A DNA stretch of 64,000 bases from Flavobacteriales bacterium (GTDB lineage: Bacteria > Bacteroidota > Bacteroidia > Flavobacteriales > Schleiferiaceae): assembly GCA_017795025.1 (NCBI GenBank), contig CP051243.1:3186897-3250896 (forward strand), read 5' to 3'. The notes under the pieces are model-generated. The model saw only the letters and a list, made by a program, of their open reading frames with translations. It was not told the DNA's origin and did no database searches. The first letter of the stretch is position 1. The number at the start of each line of letters is the position of its first letter. The position numbers and the translations under genes were made by a program. Below, piece by piece: positions 53,578-64,000 of the stretch.

Positions 53578-54481
53578 CTTGAGCTAATTGGTTTTTTAAA
53601 GCTTCGGCCGAATCGAATTTCATTTCCTTGCGAAGACATTTATGGAATTGTAGCTTTATTTCCTTGCCGTAGAGGTCTTGATTGAAATCGAATAAATGCG
53701 CTTCGATGGTTTGAAAGGTTCCGCCAAAAGTGGGGCGGATACCAATATTACACATGCCTAGTTCGGGCTTACGATCGGGTTCATCAGGGAAACTTACACT
53801 TATAGCATAAACCCCGTTGGCGGGAATAATCTTATAGCTATCCTTTACTAAAAGGTTAGCGGTGGGGTAGCCAATGGTAGACCCGATGCGTTCCCCTTCT
53901 ACCACCTTACCGCTTAAGGGGAACGGGTATTCGAGATATTGGTTGGCTATTTCAATGGTGCCGTCTTCGATGGCCTTGCGGATTTTGGTGCTGCTCACCG
54001 TAGTATCGTCAATGTCTTGGGCGGAGATTTCTTCTACCTCAAATCCATATAAAGGACCATATTCCTTTAAATGCTCAAAGCTGCCTTCACGGTTGCGTCC
54101 AAAATGATGATCATAGCCAATCACTAATTTTTTAGCGCCAATTTTATTGACCAGGATGTTGCGCACAAATTCCAAAGAGGAAGTTCGTGAAAACTCGAGG
54201 GTAAAAGGGTGGATAATCAGATGGTCGAGGCCTGTAGATTTTAAAAGCTTAATCTTTTCTTCCTGCGAGTTGATGAGCTTAATATCGAGGTCGGGTTGCA
54301 AAACCATTCTTGGATGCGGAAAGAAGGTGAGCAGTACACTTTCTCCGCCAATTTTTGCAGCTACTCGATTTAACTGACTTAAAATTTTCCGATGTCCAAG
54401 ATGCACACCATCAAATGTACCGGTGGTGACTACCGCCTTCTCTATTTTTTGGAAGTCATCAATCGAATAGTAAACCTTCAA
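53540..54481 (-). CDS. ribF: Bifunctional riboflavin kinase/FAD synthetase
   Basis: 313 residues. N-terminal nucleotidyltransferase domain with GTFDGVHLGH at ~21-30 and the GYDHHFGRNREGS block; C-terminal flavokinase domain with GYPTANL and RPTFGGTF. Turns riboflavin to FMN and FAD. First gene ahead of the LRR gene, divergent from atpD. Confidence 0.95.
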   Translation of the reverse strand: MKVYYSIDDFQKIEKAVVTTGTFDGVHLGHRKILSQLNRVAAKIGGESVLLTFFPHPRMVLQPDLDIKLINSQEEKIKLLKSTGLDHLIIHPFTLEFSRTSSLEFVRNILVNKIGAKKLVIGYDHHFGRNREGSFEHLKEYGPLYGFEVEEISAQDIDDTTVSSTKIRKAIEDGTIEIANQYLEYPFPLSGKVVEGERIGSTIGYPTANLLVKDSYKIIPANGVYAISVSFPDEPDRKPELGMCNIGIRPTFGGTFQTIEAHLFDFNQDLYGKEIKLQFHKCLRKEMKFDSAEALKNQLAQDEKAARAVLASL

Positions 54482-54595
54482 ATTATCAGTGTTTTAGCGC
54501 CTTATATCAAGGCCTTTTTAATGCTGTTAGTTACCTGTTCAAAATTAGCCAAATTAAATTTCTAACCCTCTTCTGTTAATTAAATCAAAATGGAC

Positions 54596-54603
54596 TAATT
54601 TTG
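54596..54603 (+). promoter_or_regulatory. Bacteroidota -7 element (TAATTTTG) for atpD-atpC
   Basis: TAATTTTG, 45 bp before the atpD ATG. The -33 region (TTCTG near 54571-54575) is a weak match about 20 bp upstream. Confidence 0.4.
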
Positions 54604-54645
54604 CCCGCAAATTAAGACAAAGGCTTCGGCCTCCCTAAATTGTAA

Positions 54646-56160
<1,515 letters not shown>

Positions 56161-56178
56161 TCAGCATAAACCAAGACT

Positions 56179-56469
56179 ATGAATTTAGAAATCATCACTC
56201 CCGAGTCCAAAATTTTTCAAGGCGAAGCCGACGCTGTGCGATTGCCCGGTAAGGAAGGTCTTTTTCAAGTTTTGAACGGACATGCCCCGATGATTAGCAC
56301 TTTGCAAGCAGGTGAAGTGAAGATTGATATTCCAACTTCCTCTAAAACTATTGATGGATTGCACGGTACCATTGAAACCGATAAATCCAATGACAAGGTT
56401 TTACGCATGAAGGTGAAAGGTGGAGTAGTTGAAGTGCAAAAAGATCGTGTGATCATTTTAGCAGATTAA
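56179..56469 (+). CDS. atpC: ATP synthase F1 subunit epsilon
   Basis: 96 residues, the N-terminal beta-sandwich domain only (LPGKEGLFQVLNGHAPMIS, then VKGGVVEVQKDRVIILAD). The C-terminal two-helix domain of longer epsilon subunits, which inhibits ATP hydrolysis, is missing. It lies 18 bp after atpD and is followed by a strong terminator. Confidence 0.92.
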   Translation: MNLEIITPESKIFQGEADAVRLPGKEGLFQVLNGHAPMISTLQAGEVKIDIPTSSKTIDGLHGTIETDKSNDKVLRMKVKGGVVEVQKDRVIILAD

Positions 56470-56490
56470 GCCTCTCCTTATAAAACAAGA

Positions 56491-56522
56491 AACCCCGATG
56501 TATTTTGCATCGGGGTTTTTTT
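56491..56522 (+). terminator. Rho-independent terminator of atpD-atpC
   Basis: A perfect 10-bp stem AACCCCGATG (56491-56500) with CATCGGGGTT (56508-56517) and a run of seven T. Confidence 0.92.
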
Positions 56523-56553
56523 ATTTCCGTCTTTTAGGTCTTTATCGCTAAGA

Positions 56554-57015
56554 CTAATTCCGCACGCGAATGATGGCACCGTCAAAAGTACAGCGGTACT
56601 CCACCATGGAGATTACCGCATTCTCTCCGGGGGATCCATCAAAAAGTAAATATTTCTCGCCGTGACAAGGACATTCGGCAAATACCCGATCATCACTTAA
56701 TTCGAGTTCAGAGCAGTCTTCCTGATAGTGGGTGGGGCAGGCTCGATCAAAAGCCGCAAAATCACTCGCATCGTTATTCGCATAGCGGCGGAAGATAATA
56801 AGGCCTCGATAACCACCAGGATTGTAAATGGCTCCACCGGGACTTTGCAATTCTATATTTGAGGGATTGTTGAGATAGATATACTCATCAAAACTGACGA
56901 CTGGAAAATCGCGTTGATTGTTTTTTTCGCAACCGGAGGCAACCGTTACAAAAATCAGGGTCAATATATATGAAAGGCGACTAAAACTGTGCACGTGATG
57001 GGAGCTTTTCAGCAA
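56554..57015 (-). CDS. Rieske-like [2Fe-2S] lipoprotein
   Basis: 153 residues. Lipoprotein signal with lipobox VASGC (Cys~29). Rieske-like features: ACPTH at ~94-98 and ECPCHGEKYLLFDG at ~112-125, with Gly and Pro near SPGEN. The first ligand pair is Cys-x-x-His rather than the classical Cys-x-His, so cluster binding is not certain. It would sit in the periplasm or outer membrane; role unknown. Confidence 0.65.
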   Translation of the reverse strand: MLKSSHHVHSFSRLSYILTLIFVTVASGCEKNNQRDFPVVSFDEYIYLNNPSNIELQSPGGAIYNPGGYRGLIIFRRYANNDASDFAAFDRACPTHYQEDCSELELSDDRVFAECPCHGEKYLLFDGSPGENAVISMVEYRCTFDGAIIRVRN

Positions 57016-57137
57016 ATAACAAGATTACAATGTTAAAATTTTATGCCCTATGAACTAATTCTTAAAAGAATGTTAACACTTATGGGTTCATTATCAAGAA
57101 ATTATTAGCAATCACCATGATACCTCCGAGATTAGGC

Positions 57138-57169
57138 TTTGCCGCCGACCACCTTTTAACTTATATTTA
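57138..57169 (+). promoter_or_regulatory. Probable promoter of the large TonB receptor
   Basis: TTTG (57138-57141) and TATATTTA (57162-57169), 20 bp apart; the -7 box differs from consensus only at its last base. The ATG is 45 bp downstream. Confidence 0.45.
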
Positions 57170-57213
57170 CGGCCTTTAAAATCCAGGAGGGATCTCAATA
57201 ACCGAAAAATAGT

Positions 57214-60200
57214 ATGGGAAAGAAACTACTCTTACTGCTATTCATCACTTTTAGCACCGTTGCTTTCGCGCAACAACGCCCCGGTTCATTAAAGGGAAAA
57301 GTGACTGATAAAATCTCTGGCGAATTATTGCCATTCGTTAATATCGTGGTAAACGATGCCGGCGGCTCTTATGTTGCAGGTGGATCCACCGATTTAGACG
57401 GGAAGTATAATATTAACCCGATTGCACCGGGAACTTATACCGTTATCGTAAGCTTCGTTGGCTACGCTGAAGTTAAGTTGGAAGGTGTAACCATTTCGGC
57501 TAACTACGCCACTCTTCAAGACTTTAAATTGCAAGAGTCTTCTGAGGTTCTTCAAGAGGTGGTTATTACTTATGATGCTCCACTGATTGATAAAAACAAG
57601 AATTCCAAAGTAACTACCGCCGAGGATATTCAAAATATGGCGGTACGGGATATTACCTCTGTTGCCGGTCAGGCCGCAGGTGTAACCCAGGATGCGAATG
57701 GTAACACTAACATTCGTGGTGCCCGTGGTGAAGGAACCGTTTACTTTATTGATGGGGTTAAAGTTCGTGGTAATGTGAGTCTGCCTCAGGCAGCAATTGC
57801 GCAAACGGAGGTAATTACCGGTGGACTTCCAGCTCAGTACGGTGATGCCATTGGAGGGGTAATTAATACTACCACTCGTGGCCCTGCCTCCGAATTTTTC
57901 GGAACGGCGGAAATCCTTACCTCTTTCCCATTCAAGTTTATGACTAAGGCCAATGGAGCCCCAGTACTTGATGGACAGAACTATAACTTGGGAGCCTTTA
58001 CTATAGGGGGGCCTATTTGGAAACGTACCCGCAAGACGGCTACTGGAGGCGAACAAAAGGAAACTGTAATCGGATTCTTATTCAGTTCAGAATTTGTTTA
58101 CGTTGATGAGCCGCGCCCAGTGCCAGGTGATATTCCATATATCCAGTTAGATCCAGAAGTTCTAGCTAGCCTTGAGGCCAATCCTATTAGTGTAGATCCT
58201 AGTGGCCGCGCGATTATCATGAATGCCGAGTTTGTAGATGAGAATGACTTAAGCAATGTTTGGCAGCGCGAAAACACCTATAGCAATAGCATGCGCTTTA
58301 ACGGTAATATCCAATTCAAAACCTCTCAAACCACTAACCTAACTTTAGGTGGACGTTGGGTTTACAGTAATGACGTTCCCGGAAGCTATGGTAGCCATAT
58401 TTTCAACTTTAATAATAATATGCGTTCGGTTAACTCCGACTGGCAAGCATATATTCGTTTCCAGCAAACTTTCCGCAACCCTGAGGAAGGTGAAGAAGGA
58501 GCGACTGACCGAATTAAGAATGCCTTCTATACTGTACAGGTAGATTACACACGTACCTTCGGCGAAACTTCAGATGCCGTTCATGGTATGAACTTCTTCA
58601 ACTATGGTTATACCGGTAAGTATGATGTACAAACAACTCCTGCTTACGTTTTTGGAACCGATACCACTACCGGATTAAGCGGTTTCCGCTTTGTGGGTGA
58701 TTTTGATACTGGGATTGACTACACCCCAGGTGGTGTGAACCCTACTCGTGATAACTACATTACTTCATTCTTTGATATTGCTGCCGAAAATCCAGGTATC
58801 AATGCGCGTACCTTGGATGACGTATTGGGATACGGAATGCCAATCAATGGTTTTAATCCTCGTAGCGTTTATGGTCTTTGGACTAACGTGGGAACCCAAC
58901 AAGGGGGTTATAATGTAGGTCGTACCAGTCAGTTCCGTGTGACTGCCTCTACTAACTTCGACTATAAGGATCACTCCTTAATTATGGGATTCGAATATGA
59001 GCAGCGTATCGACCGTTCTTACGGACTTGGCGCACAGGGACTTTGGACTCGTATGCGTCTATTGCAAAATCAGCCTAACTCTCAGTTAGATATTGCCAAC
59101 CCAATTCCTGTTTACGATCAGTTTGGTAACTATCAAGATACCATTAACTATAACTACGCTTACAACCCTCAGGATGCTTCTCAGTTTTCTGAAGAAATTC
59201 GTAAAGCTCTAGGCTTGAACCCATTTGGTGTAGAGCAAATCAATATCGATAACTTGGATCCCAGCATGTTCTCTTTAGACATGTTCTCGGCCGACGAATT
59301 GATTAACCCTAACGGTGCGTCAAGCGTATTTTACTATGGATACGACTACTTAGGAAATATTCAAGACGGTAACCCTAGTGTTTCTGATTTTTTCACTGCT
59401 CGTGATGAGCGTGGTCGCTATACTCGTCCTATTGCGCCTTTCCAGCCAATCTATATTGCTGGATACATTCAGGATCAGTTTAACTTTAATGACTTAACCT
59501 TTAACGTTGGTGTTCGGGTAGACCGTTTTGACATGAACCAAGACGTATTACGTGACCCTTACGTATTGTATCCTTATTACACTGTTGCTGATTTGGCTAG
59601 TTCACCTTTAAGTGAAGACGCAGTGAATAGCGTACCAGCTAGCGTAGGACAAGACTACACCGTTTACGTTAGTAGCTTTGACTACGGTGATGCGCAGATT
59701 GTAGGTTACCGTAACGAAGATCAGTACTTCAATGCAAACGGTGAGCCCATTACCGACCCAGGTGAATTATCGGATGCTGCGGGTGGTGGTATTAAGCCAT
59801 TCTTAGTAACTCCTCCAGGGGATGGTAACTCTATTGGTGGTGAGATTCCAGCCGAGTCATTTGTGGATTACGATCCTCAGGTGGTAGTGATGCCTCGTAT
59901 TGCTTTTAACTTCCCAATTACGGATGAAGCCATCTTTATCTTCCACTACGATGTGTTGGCTCAGCGTCCTACAACTGGATTCTCTCGATTGGATCCATTT
60001 GACTACTTAGGTCTTACTTACCTGCGTAATGGAGGTATTTTAAACAATCCTAACTTATTGCCTCAGCGTACCACTGAGTATGAAATGGCCTTTAAGCAAT
60101 TGCTTTCTAAGAAATCAGCCCTTAAGATTGCTGCTTTCTACCGTGAGTTGCGTGATTTACTTCAAGCAGTAAACTATCCGGAGGCCTACCCAATTACTTA

Positions 60201-60933
60201 TGTGGCCTACGGTAACCGTGACTTTGGTACTGTTAAAGGATTTACCCTGGAATACGAATTGCGTCGTACCAATAACATTAAGATTGATGCTAACTATACC
60301 TTACAGTTTGCGAGTGGAACAGGTTCTTCTGCAACTACTGGCGCTAACCTAGCTCGGGTAGGTGCAGCATCATTACGTACCCTTTTACCGTTTGACTACG
60401 ATAACCGTCACCAAATCTTAGTACGCTTAGATTGGAGATATGGTCGTGGATTAAACTACAATGGTCCAAAAATCAATGGTAAAAACATACTTGAGAACTT
60501 TGGTGTAAACATTACTTGTAATGCTCTTTCGGGCCGACCTTATACTCGTCGTGATCGCGCTTACGCTGTAACTGCAGCGGCTAGTGCAAGTGCACAAACT
60601 GAAGGACAAATCAATGGTTCTCGTTTACCATGGCAAGTAAACTTTGATGCTCGAATCAATAAAAGCTTTATGCTTGACTCAAAAGGTCGCAAGAGTGTCG
60701 ATGTTTATTTCCAAATTCTCAACCTTTTGGATACTAGAAACGTAGTATCTGTATACCCCTTTACCGGAAGCCCGGATGATGATGGTTTCTTGGCCTCTCA
60801 AGCTGGTCAAGCCCAAATCCAAGGTCAGGTTAGCGAACAAGCTTACGTAGACCTTTATAACCGTCAAATGGTGAGTCCATTTAACTTCTCACTACCCCGT
60901 CGCGTTCGTTTAGGAATTGCTTATAACTTCTAG
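57214..60933 (+). CDS. Large TonB-dependent receptor with N-terminal carboxypeptidase-regulatory domain
   Basis: 1239 residues. Signal peptide 1-19, a CarboxypepD_reg-like domain at ~25-105 (GKVTDKISGELLPFVNIVVN), plug at ~115-225 (NTNIRGARGEGTVYFIDGVKV, QYGDAIGGVINTTTRG) and a C-terminal barrel ending LGIAYNF. The N-terminal domain is as in SusC-type receptors, though no SusD gene is adjacent. Codon use points to strong expression. Probably an oligomer or protein transporter; substrate unknown. An 18-bp gap leads to the next gene, so they are coexpressed. Confidence 0.88.
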   Translation: MGKKLLLLLFITFSTVAFAQQRPGSLKGKVTDKISGELLPFVNIVVNDAGGSYVAGGSTDLDGKYNINPIAPGTYTVIVSFVGYAEVKLEGVTISANYATLQDFKLQESSEVLQEVVITYDAPLIDKNKNSKVTTAEDIQNMAVRDITSVAGQAAGVTQDANGNTNIRGARGEGTVYFIDGVKVRGNVSLPQAAIAQTEVITGGLPAQYGDAIGGVINTTTRGPASEFFGTAEILTSFPFKFMTKANGAPVLDGQNYNLGAFTIGGPIWKRTRKTATGGEQKETVIGFLFSSEFVYVDEPRPVPGDIPYIQLDPEVLASLEANPISVDPSGRAIIMNAEFVDENDLSNVWQRENTYSNSMRFNGNIQFKTSQTTNLTLGGRWVYSNDVPGSYGSHIFNFNNNMRSVNSDWQAYIRFQQTFRNPEEGEEGATDRIKNAFYTVQVDYTRTFGETSDAVHGMNFFNYGYTGKYDVQTTPAYVFGTDTTTGLSGFRFVGDFDTGIDYTPGGVNPTRDNYITSFFDIAAENPGINARTLDDVLGYGMPINGFNPRSVYGLWTNVGTQQGGYNVGRTSQFRVTASTNFDYKDHSLIMGFEYEQRIDRSYGLGAQGLWTRMRLLQNQPNSQLDIANPIPVYDQFGNYQDTINYNYAYNPQDASQFSEEIRKALGLNPFGVEQINIDNLDPSMFSLDMFSADELINPNGASSVFYYGYDYLGNIQDGNPSVSDFFTARDERGRYTRPIAPFQPIYIAGYIQDQFNFNDLTFNVGVRVDRFDMNQDVLRDPYVLYPYYTVADLASSPLSEDAVNSVPASVGQDYTVYVSSFDYGDAQIVGYRNEDQYFNANGEPITDPGELSDAAGGGIKPFLVTPPGDGNSIGGEIPAESFVDYDPQVVVMPRIAFNFPITDEAIFIFHYDVLAQRPTTGFSRLDPFDYLGLTYLRNGGILNNPNLLPQRTTEYEMAFKQLLSKKSALKIAAFYRELRDLLQAVNYPEAYPITYVAYGNRDFGTVKGFTLEYELRRTNNIKIDANYTLQFASGTGSSATTGANLARVGAASLRTLLPFDYDNRHQILVRLDWRYGRGLNYNGPKINGKNILENFGVNITCNALSGRPYTRRDRAYAVTAAASASAQTEGQINGSRLPWQVNFDARINKSFMLDSKGRKSVDVYFQILNLLDTRNVVSVYPFTGSPDDDGFLASQAGQAQIQGQVSEQAYVDLYNRQMVSPFNFSLPRRVRLGIAYNF

Positions 60934-60951
60934 AAATAAGATAGTAGCTGT

Positions 60952-63900
60952 ATGAAAATCAGAAGCTTTTTAACATTCGCATTGGTTTTTGCCGTAGGAA
61001 TCTCAGGATTGCAAGCCAAAGAGAAACCAGCGAAGAACAATAAGAACATGTCGGCCCTAGAGGCACTTGCCGAGGGTTGTGCCCCTGCAACCGCACAGAC
61101 CGACTTGAACATTAACAACGTAAGAGCCCGTATTCTTGGTGGTGGCGATATGTGGTGGGATTTGAATGATGCCCAGTACGAAGTGCCTAAAGGCTCTAAC
61201 AAGCACTCTATGTTTGCTGGCGCACTATGGTTAGGGGGTATCGATGATGCCGACCAATTAAAGTTAGCAGCAATGACTTACCGTCAGGATGGGGTTGATT
61301 ATTGGCCTGGACCACTTGACGATAATGCTTCGATTGACGAAACTACTTGTCAGGAGTATGATCGCCACTGGACAGTTTACCGTAGTGAGGTAGAACTACA
61401 CGCTGCTTGGATTGCCTGTAAAGAAGATCCTACATGTGACCCTGAGGCACGTTACCCAGGTTATGCAGCCAATATCCCCGAAAGCATTGTTGAATGGCCA
61501 GGTAACGGTGTAAATGGTGAGCTTCCTTATAAATTAGCTCCTTATGTAGAATCTGATACCAACGGTATTCCTGGATTCTATGACTACGAATGGGATTACC
61601 CAGGTTACGATTTCACGCGTGAAGCCGACTGTCAATCTAAAGAAGTGGACTTATTATATGGTGACCAAACCATTTGGTGGGTTTATAATGATAAGGGTAA
61701 TATCCACACCGAGACCAATGCTGCTGCCCTTGGTTTCGAAATTCGTGCTCAAGCATTTGCCTTTACCGCCAATGATGAGGTGAATAACATGACCTTTAAC
61801 AACTACCGAATTTTAAACCGTTCGACTTTCCGCCTTCGCGATACCTACTTTGGTACTTGGTTCGACGCGGATCTCGGTAACCCTTTTGATGATATCATTG
61901 GTAGTGATATCGCCCGTGGTCTGGGTTATGTGTATAATGGTGATAATGATGATGAAGGAGCACTGGGTTATGGAAATAATCCCCCCGCAGTTGGATTCGA
62001 CTTTTTCCAAGGTCCTTTTGCCGATTATTTTAATGGTCTAGATGATGATCGTGATGGTTGTGTAGACGGTGTTTTGATTGACGGACAGTGTGTGGCTGAA
62101 GATCCAACCGTAGGTATCAACGAGCGTATTATCATGTCGGGTTTCATGTACTACAATAACGCTTCAAACTTTAACGGTCCTTCCGGAACTACTGACCCTA
62201 ACAACGCTCAGGAGTTCTATAACTTATTGAACAGTATTTGGAAAGACGGTCGTCCATTAGTTATTGAGAGACCAAGTGGAAAAGGTGACACCCGTAATGG
62301 TGATGGATATTCCTTAGATCCAGCTCTAGTGCAAACTCGTTTTGCTTACCCAGGTTTATCAATCGATACTACTGGTGCCTACGAACCTTTCACTCCAACC
62401 GATTGGTGGGAGTCTCCAAACAACCAGGCAGATAAGCGTGGTTTGCACTGTGCAGGTCCATTCTCTCTTGCTCCTGGGGCACTTAACTTCATTACTACCG
62501 GTTCTGTATGGGCTCGTAACTTTGCTTCTCAAGACTTATTTGCATCTGTAAATGATGTAATTGTGGCTGATGATAAAGCCCAGCAGTTATTTGACAATTG
62601 TTTCCAAGTATTGGATGGTCCGTTTACTCCAGACTTGGAGATTATCGAATTAGATCAGGAATTAGTAATTAATATTCTAAATCCGTTTAATACTAATACG
62701 GTAGGTTATAGCCAGCGCGACCCTCGTATTCCACCAAATCCAAATTGGAATGCTACTCAATTAGACTCTGCTTTACGCGCAGGTTATTTTAACTACGTAT
62801 TCGAAGGCTTCCAATTATTCCAAGTAGCTAATGCTGATGTTGGTGTGGATAACCTTTATGATGTGGCTCAGTCTCGTTTAATTGCTCAGTCAGATCTTAA
62901 AAATGGCGTTGCGCAATTAGTGAACTATACCGAAAGCCCTGAACTATTGGGTAATCCATTAACTCCAATGGATATGACCTTAGAAGCAAATGATGAAGGT
63001 ATTATCCTTAGCTACCGCGTTCAGGAAGATGCTTTCGCTGAAGGGGACCGTCGTCTAATCAATAACAGCGATTATTACTTCTACTTAATCGCTTATGCTT
63101 ACAACGACTATAAGACTTTCTCTCCAGGAAATACAGGAGATAATGAAAATGCGCAAAAAACGCCATATCTAGCCGGTCGTCGTAATATTGGTGATGGTTC
63201 TAAGCCTTACCGCGGTACGCCTAGTAAAGTAGAGAACCGCAATGGTGGAACAACCTTGAATAGCCAATGGGGAGATTTAGTTCCTGTAACCCGAATTAGT
63301 GGTAACGGAAACGGAAGTAATTACCTACGCATTAGCGAAGAGTCTGAAGAGGCCATCGTTAATGGTACAGGTACTAACGAAGTGAAGTATCAAGGTGGCT
63401 TTAGCCCGGTTGAGGTGAAGATTGTAGATCCTTACCTAGTAGGAGCCATTTATGATGGTAAATATCAATTACGCTTTAACGACCTCACCAATGAACGTGA
63501 TTGGACTTTACTTGATGAGTCTGGAAATGTAATTGACTTTAGTCGCACGACTATTGACTTTACTACGGAGCAAATCGTAATCGACTCACTTACGGGGCAG
63601 TCCTTAGGATTCTCTATTAATGTTAAGGATGCAGTTGCACCTGGATTTGAGCGCGAGAATTCTACAAATAACGGTGTGATTGGTGGTTCCATCACTTATG
63701 CCGATCCAACTAAGCCTTGGTTATCAGGTGTTCCTGATACGGACGCTGAGAACCCTACTAACTGGTTATTAGCAGGTTCGAACCGAGTGTCGGATAATGA
63801 TAACCTTCCAACAGTTTATTATAATGACCACACTACTGGTGATAATAATGTGGACCCATTTGGTGAGTTTGAGCAAATCTTAGGTGGAACCTGGGGACCG

Positions 63901-64000
63901 GTAGCCTTGGCTAGCAATGTTCCTTTCGCTGGTATTCCTTCTGATGAGCCTGCATTCCGTCAAAGTCCTGGGTACCCACTTCGTGATGGTACCAACTTTA
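60952..64000 (+). CDS. Large secreted protein following the receptor (3' partial)
   Basis: The frame starts at the ATG at 60952 and is open to the window end, more than 1010 residues. Signal peptide 1-22 (FLTFALVFAVGISGLQAK). No recognised domain was identified; it is rich in aromatic residues, Asp and Asn (MWWDLNDAQYEVP, GALWLGGIDDADQLKL), with several short Asp-rich stretches such as NGDNDDEG and LDDDRDG that could bind calcium. Sequences of this kind follow TonB receptors in Bacteroidota and usually end with a T9SS sorting domain, which would lie beyond the window. Expected to be exported. Confidence 0.8.
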   Translation, partial: MKIRSFLTFALVFAVGISGLQAKEKPAKNNKNMSALEALAEGCAPATAQTDLNINNVRARILGGGDMWWDLNDAQYEVPKGSNKHSMFAGALWLGGIDDADQLKLAAMTYRQDGVDYWPGPLDDNASIDETTCQEYDRHWTVYRSEVELHAAWIACKEDPTCDPEARYPGYAANIPESIVEWPGNGVNGELPYKLAPYVESDTNGIPGFYDYEWDYPGYDFTREADCQSKEVDLLYGDQTIWWVYNDKGNIHTETNAAALGFEIRAQAFAFTANDEVNNMTFNNYRILNRSTFRLRDTYFGTWFDADLGNPFDDIIGSDIARGLGYVYNGDNDDEGALGYGNNPPAVGFDFFQGPFADYFNGLDDDRDGCVDGVLIDGQCVAEDPTVGINERIIMSGFMYYNNASNFNGPSGTTDPNNAQEFYNLLNSIWKDGRPLVIERPSGKGDTRNGDGYSLDPALVQTRFAYPGLSIDTTGAYEPFTPTDWWESPNNQADKRGLHCAGPFSLAPGALNFITTGSVWARNFASQDLFASVNDVIVADDKAQQLFDNCFQVLDGPFTPDLEIIELDQELVINILNPFNTNTVGYSQRDPRIPPNPNWNATQLDSALRAGYFNYVFEGFQLFQVANADVGVDNLYDVAQSRLIAQSDLKNGVAQLVNYTESPELLGNPLTPMDMTLEANDEGIILSYRVQEDAFAEGDRRLINNSDYYFYLIAYAYNDYKTFSPGNTGDNENAQKTPYLAGRRNIGDGSKPYRGTPSKVENRNGGTTLNSQWGDLVPVTRISGNGNGSNYLRISEESEEAIVNGTGTNEVKYQGGFSPVEVKIVDPYLVGAIYDGKYQLRFNDLTNERDWTLLDESGNVIDFSRTTIDFTTEQIVIDSLTGQSLGFSINVKDAVAPGFERENSTNNGVIGGSITYADPTKPWLSGVPDTDAENPTNWLLAGSNRVSDNDNLPTVYYNDHTTGDNNVDPFGEFEQILGGTWGPVALASNVPFAGIPSDEPAFRQSPGYPLRDGTNF

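Overview
The window looks like a chromosomal segment of a gliding, aerobic member of the Bacteroidota, most likely order Flavobacteriales (Cryomorphaceae/Schleiferiaceae-like). The evidence is the gliding genes gldA, gldB and gldC, type IX secretion sorting domains on several secreted proteins, many SusC/TonB-type receptors and lipoproteins, a mevalonate pathway, and promoters of the Bacteroidota type (TTTG - about 19 bp - TANNTTTG). Gene order is compact: many ATGA or TAATG overlaps, and four convergent gene pairs whose stop codons share exactly 4 bp. No prophage, transposase, CRISPR array or rRNA operon is visible.

Layout. 1-9900: end of a sensor kinase, a glycosyltransferase, a DUF2059 protein, a pepsin-like lipoprotein, a YyaL-type thioredoxin-fold protein, a PiT phosphate transporter, an M20 dipeptidase and a GH10 xylanase lipoprotein. 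9897-14650: UbiA-type prenyltransferase, mevalonate kinase, diphosphomevalonate decarboxylase, fabD, a QueD/PTPS homologue and a MazG-like protein. 14700-31400: type B sorting-domain protein, dtd, acid phosphatase, rsgA, gldA, der, nadE, gldB, gldC, engB, a GDSL esterase with a PagL-like lipid A deacylase, an OmpH/Skp-like protein and outer-membrane proteins. 31384-42600: alaS, an M23 peptidase, a MerR regulator, two divergent TonB receptors (one behind a TPP riboswitch), then a leftward operon with geranylgeranylglyceryl-phosphate synthase, a thiamine-binding protein, a PnuT-like transporter and a NadR-like ATPase, and a phosphopantetheinyl transferase. 42600-48576: ahcY, a three-gene two-component module and a large type A sorting-domain protein. 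48577-50022: a repeat array next to an initiator tRNA. 50109-57015: a secreted protein of unknown role, era, a leucine-rich-repeat protein, ribF, atpD-atpC and a Rieske-like lipoprotein. 57214-64000: a very large TonB receptor followed by a large secreted partner that runs off the window.

Two themes tie distant genes together. First, mevalonate kinase and decarboxylase, the geranylgeranylglyceryl-phosphate synthase (41 kb) and the UbiA-type enzyme (10 kb) together could make archaeal-type ether-linked isoprenoid lipids. Second, the riboswitch-controlled receptor and the PnuT/NadR-like/thiamine-binding genes form a thiamine salvage locus.

The most unusual feature is at 48.7-50.0 kb, read on the minus strand. 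An intact initiator tRNA-fMet, its terminator and a small GIY-YIG nuclease gene are followed by two exact-period (409 bp) units. Each unit carries a 5'-truncated, hairpin-altered copy of the tRNA 3' part, a terminator and, in the first, another GIY-YIG gene. Beyond these lie two 133-bp palindromic repeats. It looks like a nuclease cassette amplified in tandem at a tRNA gene.
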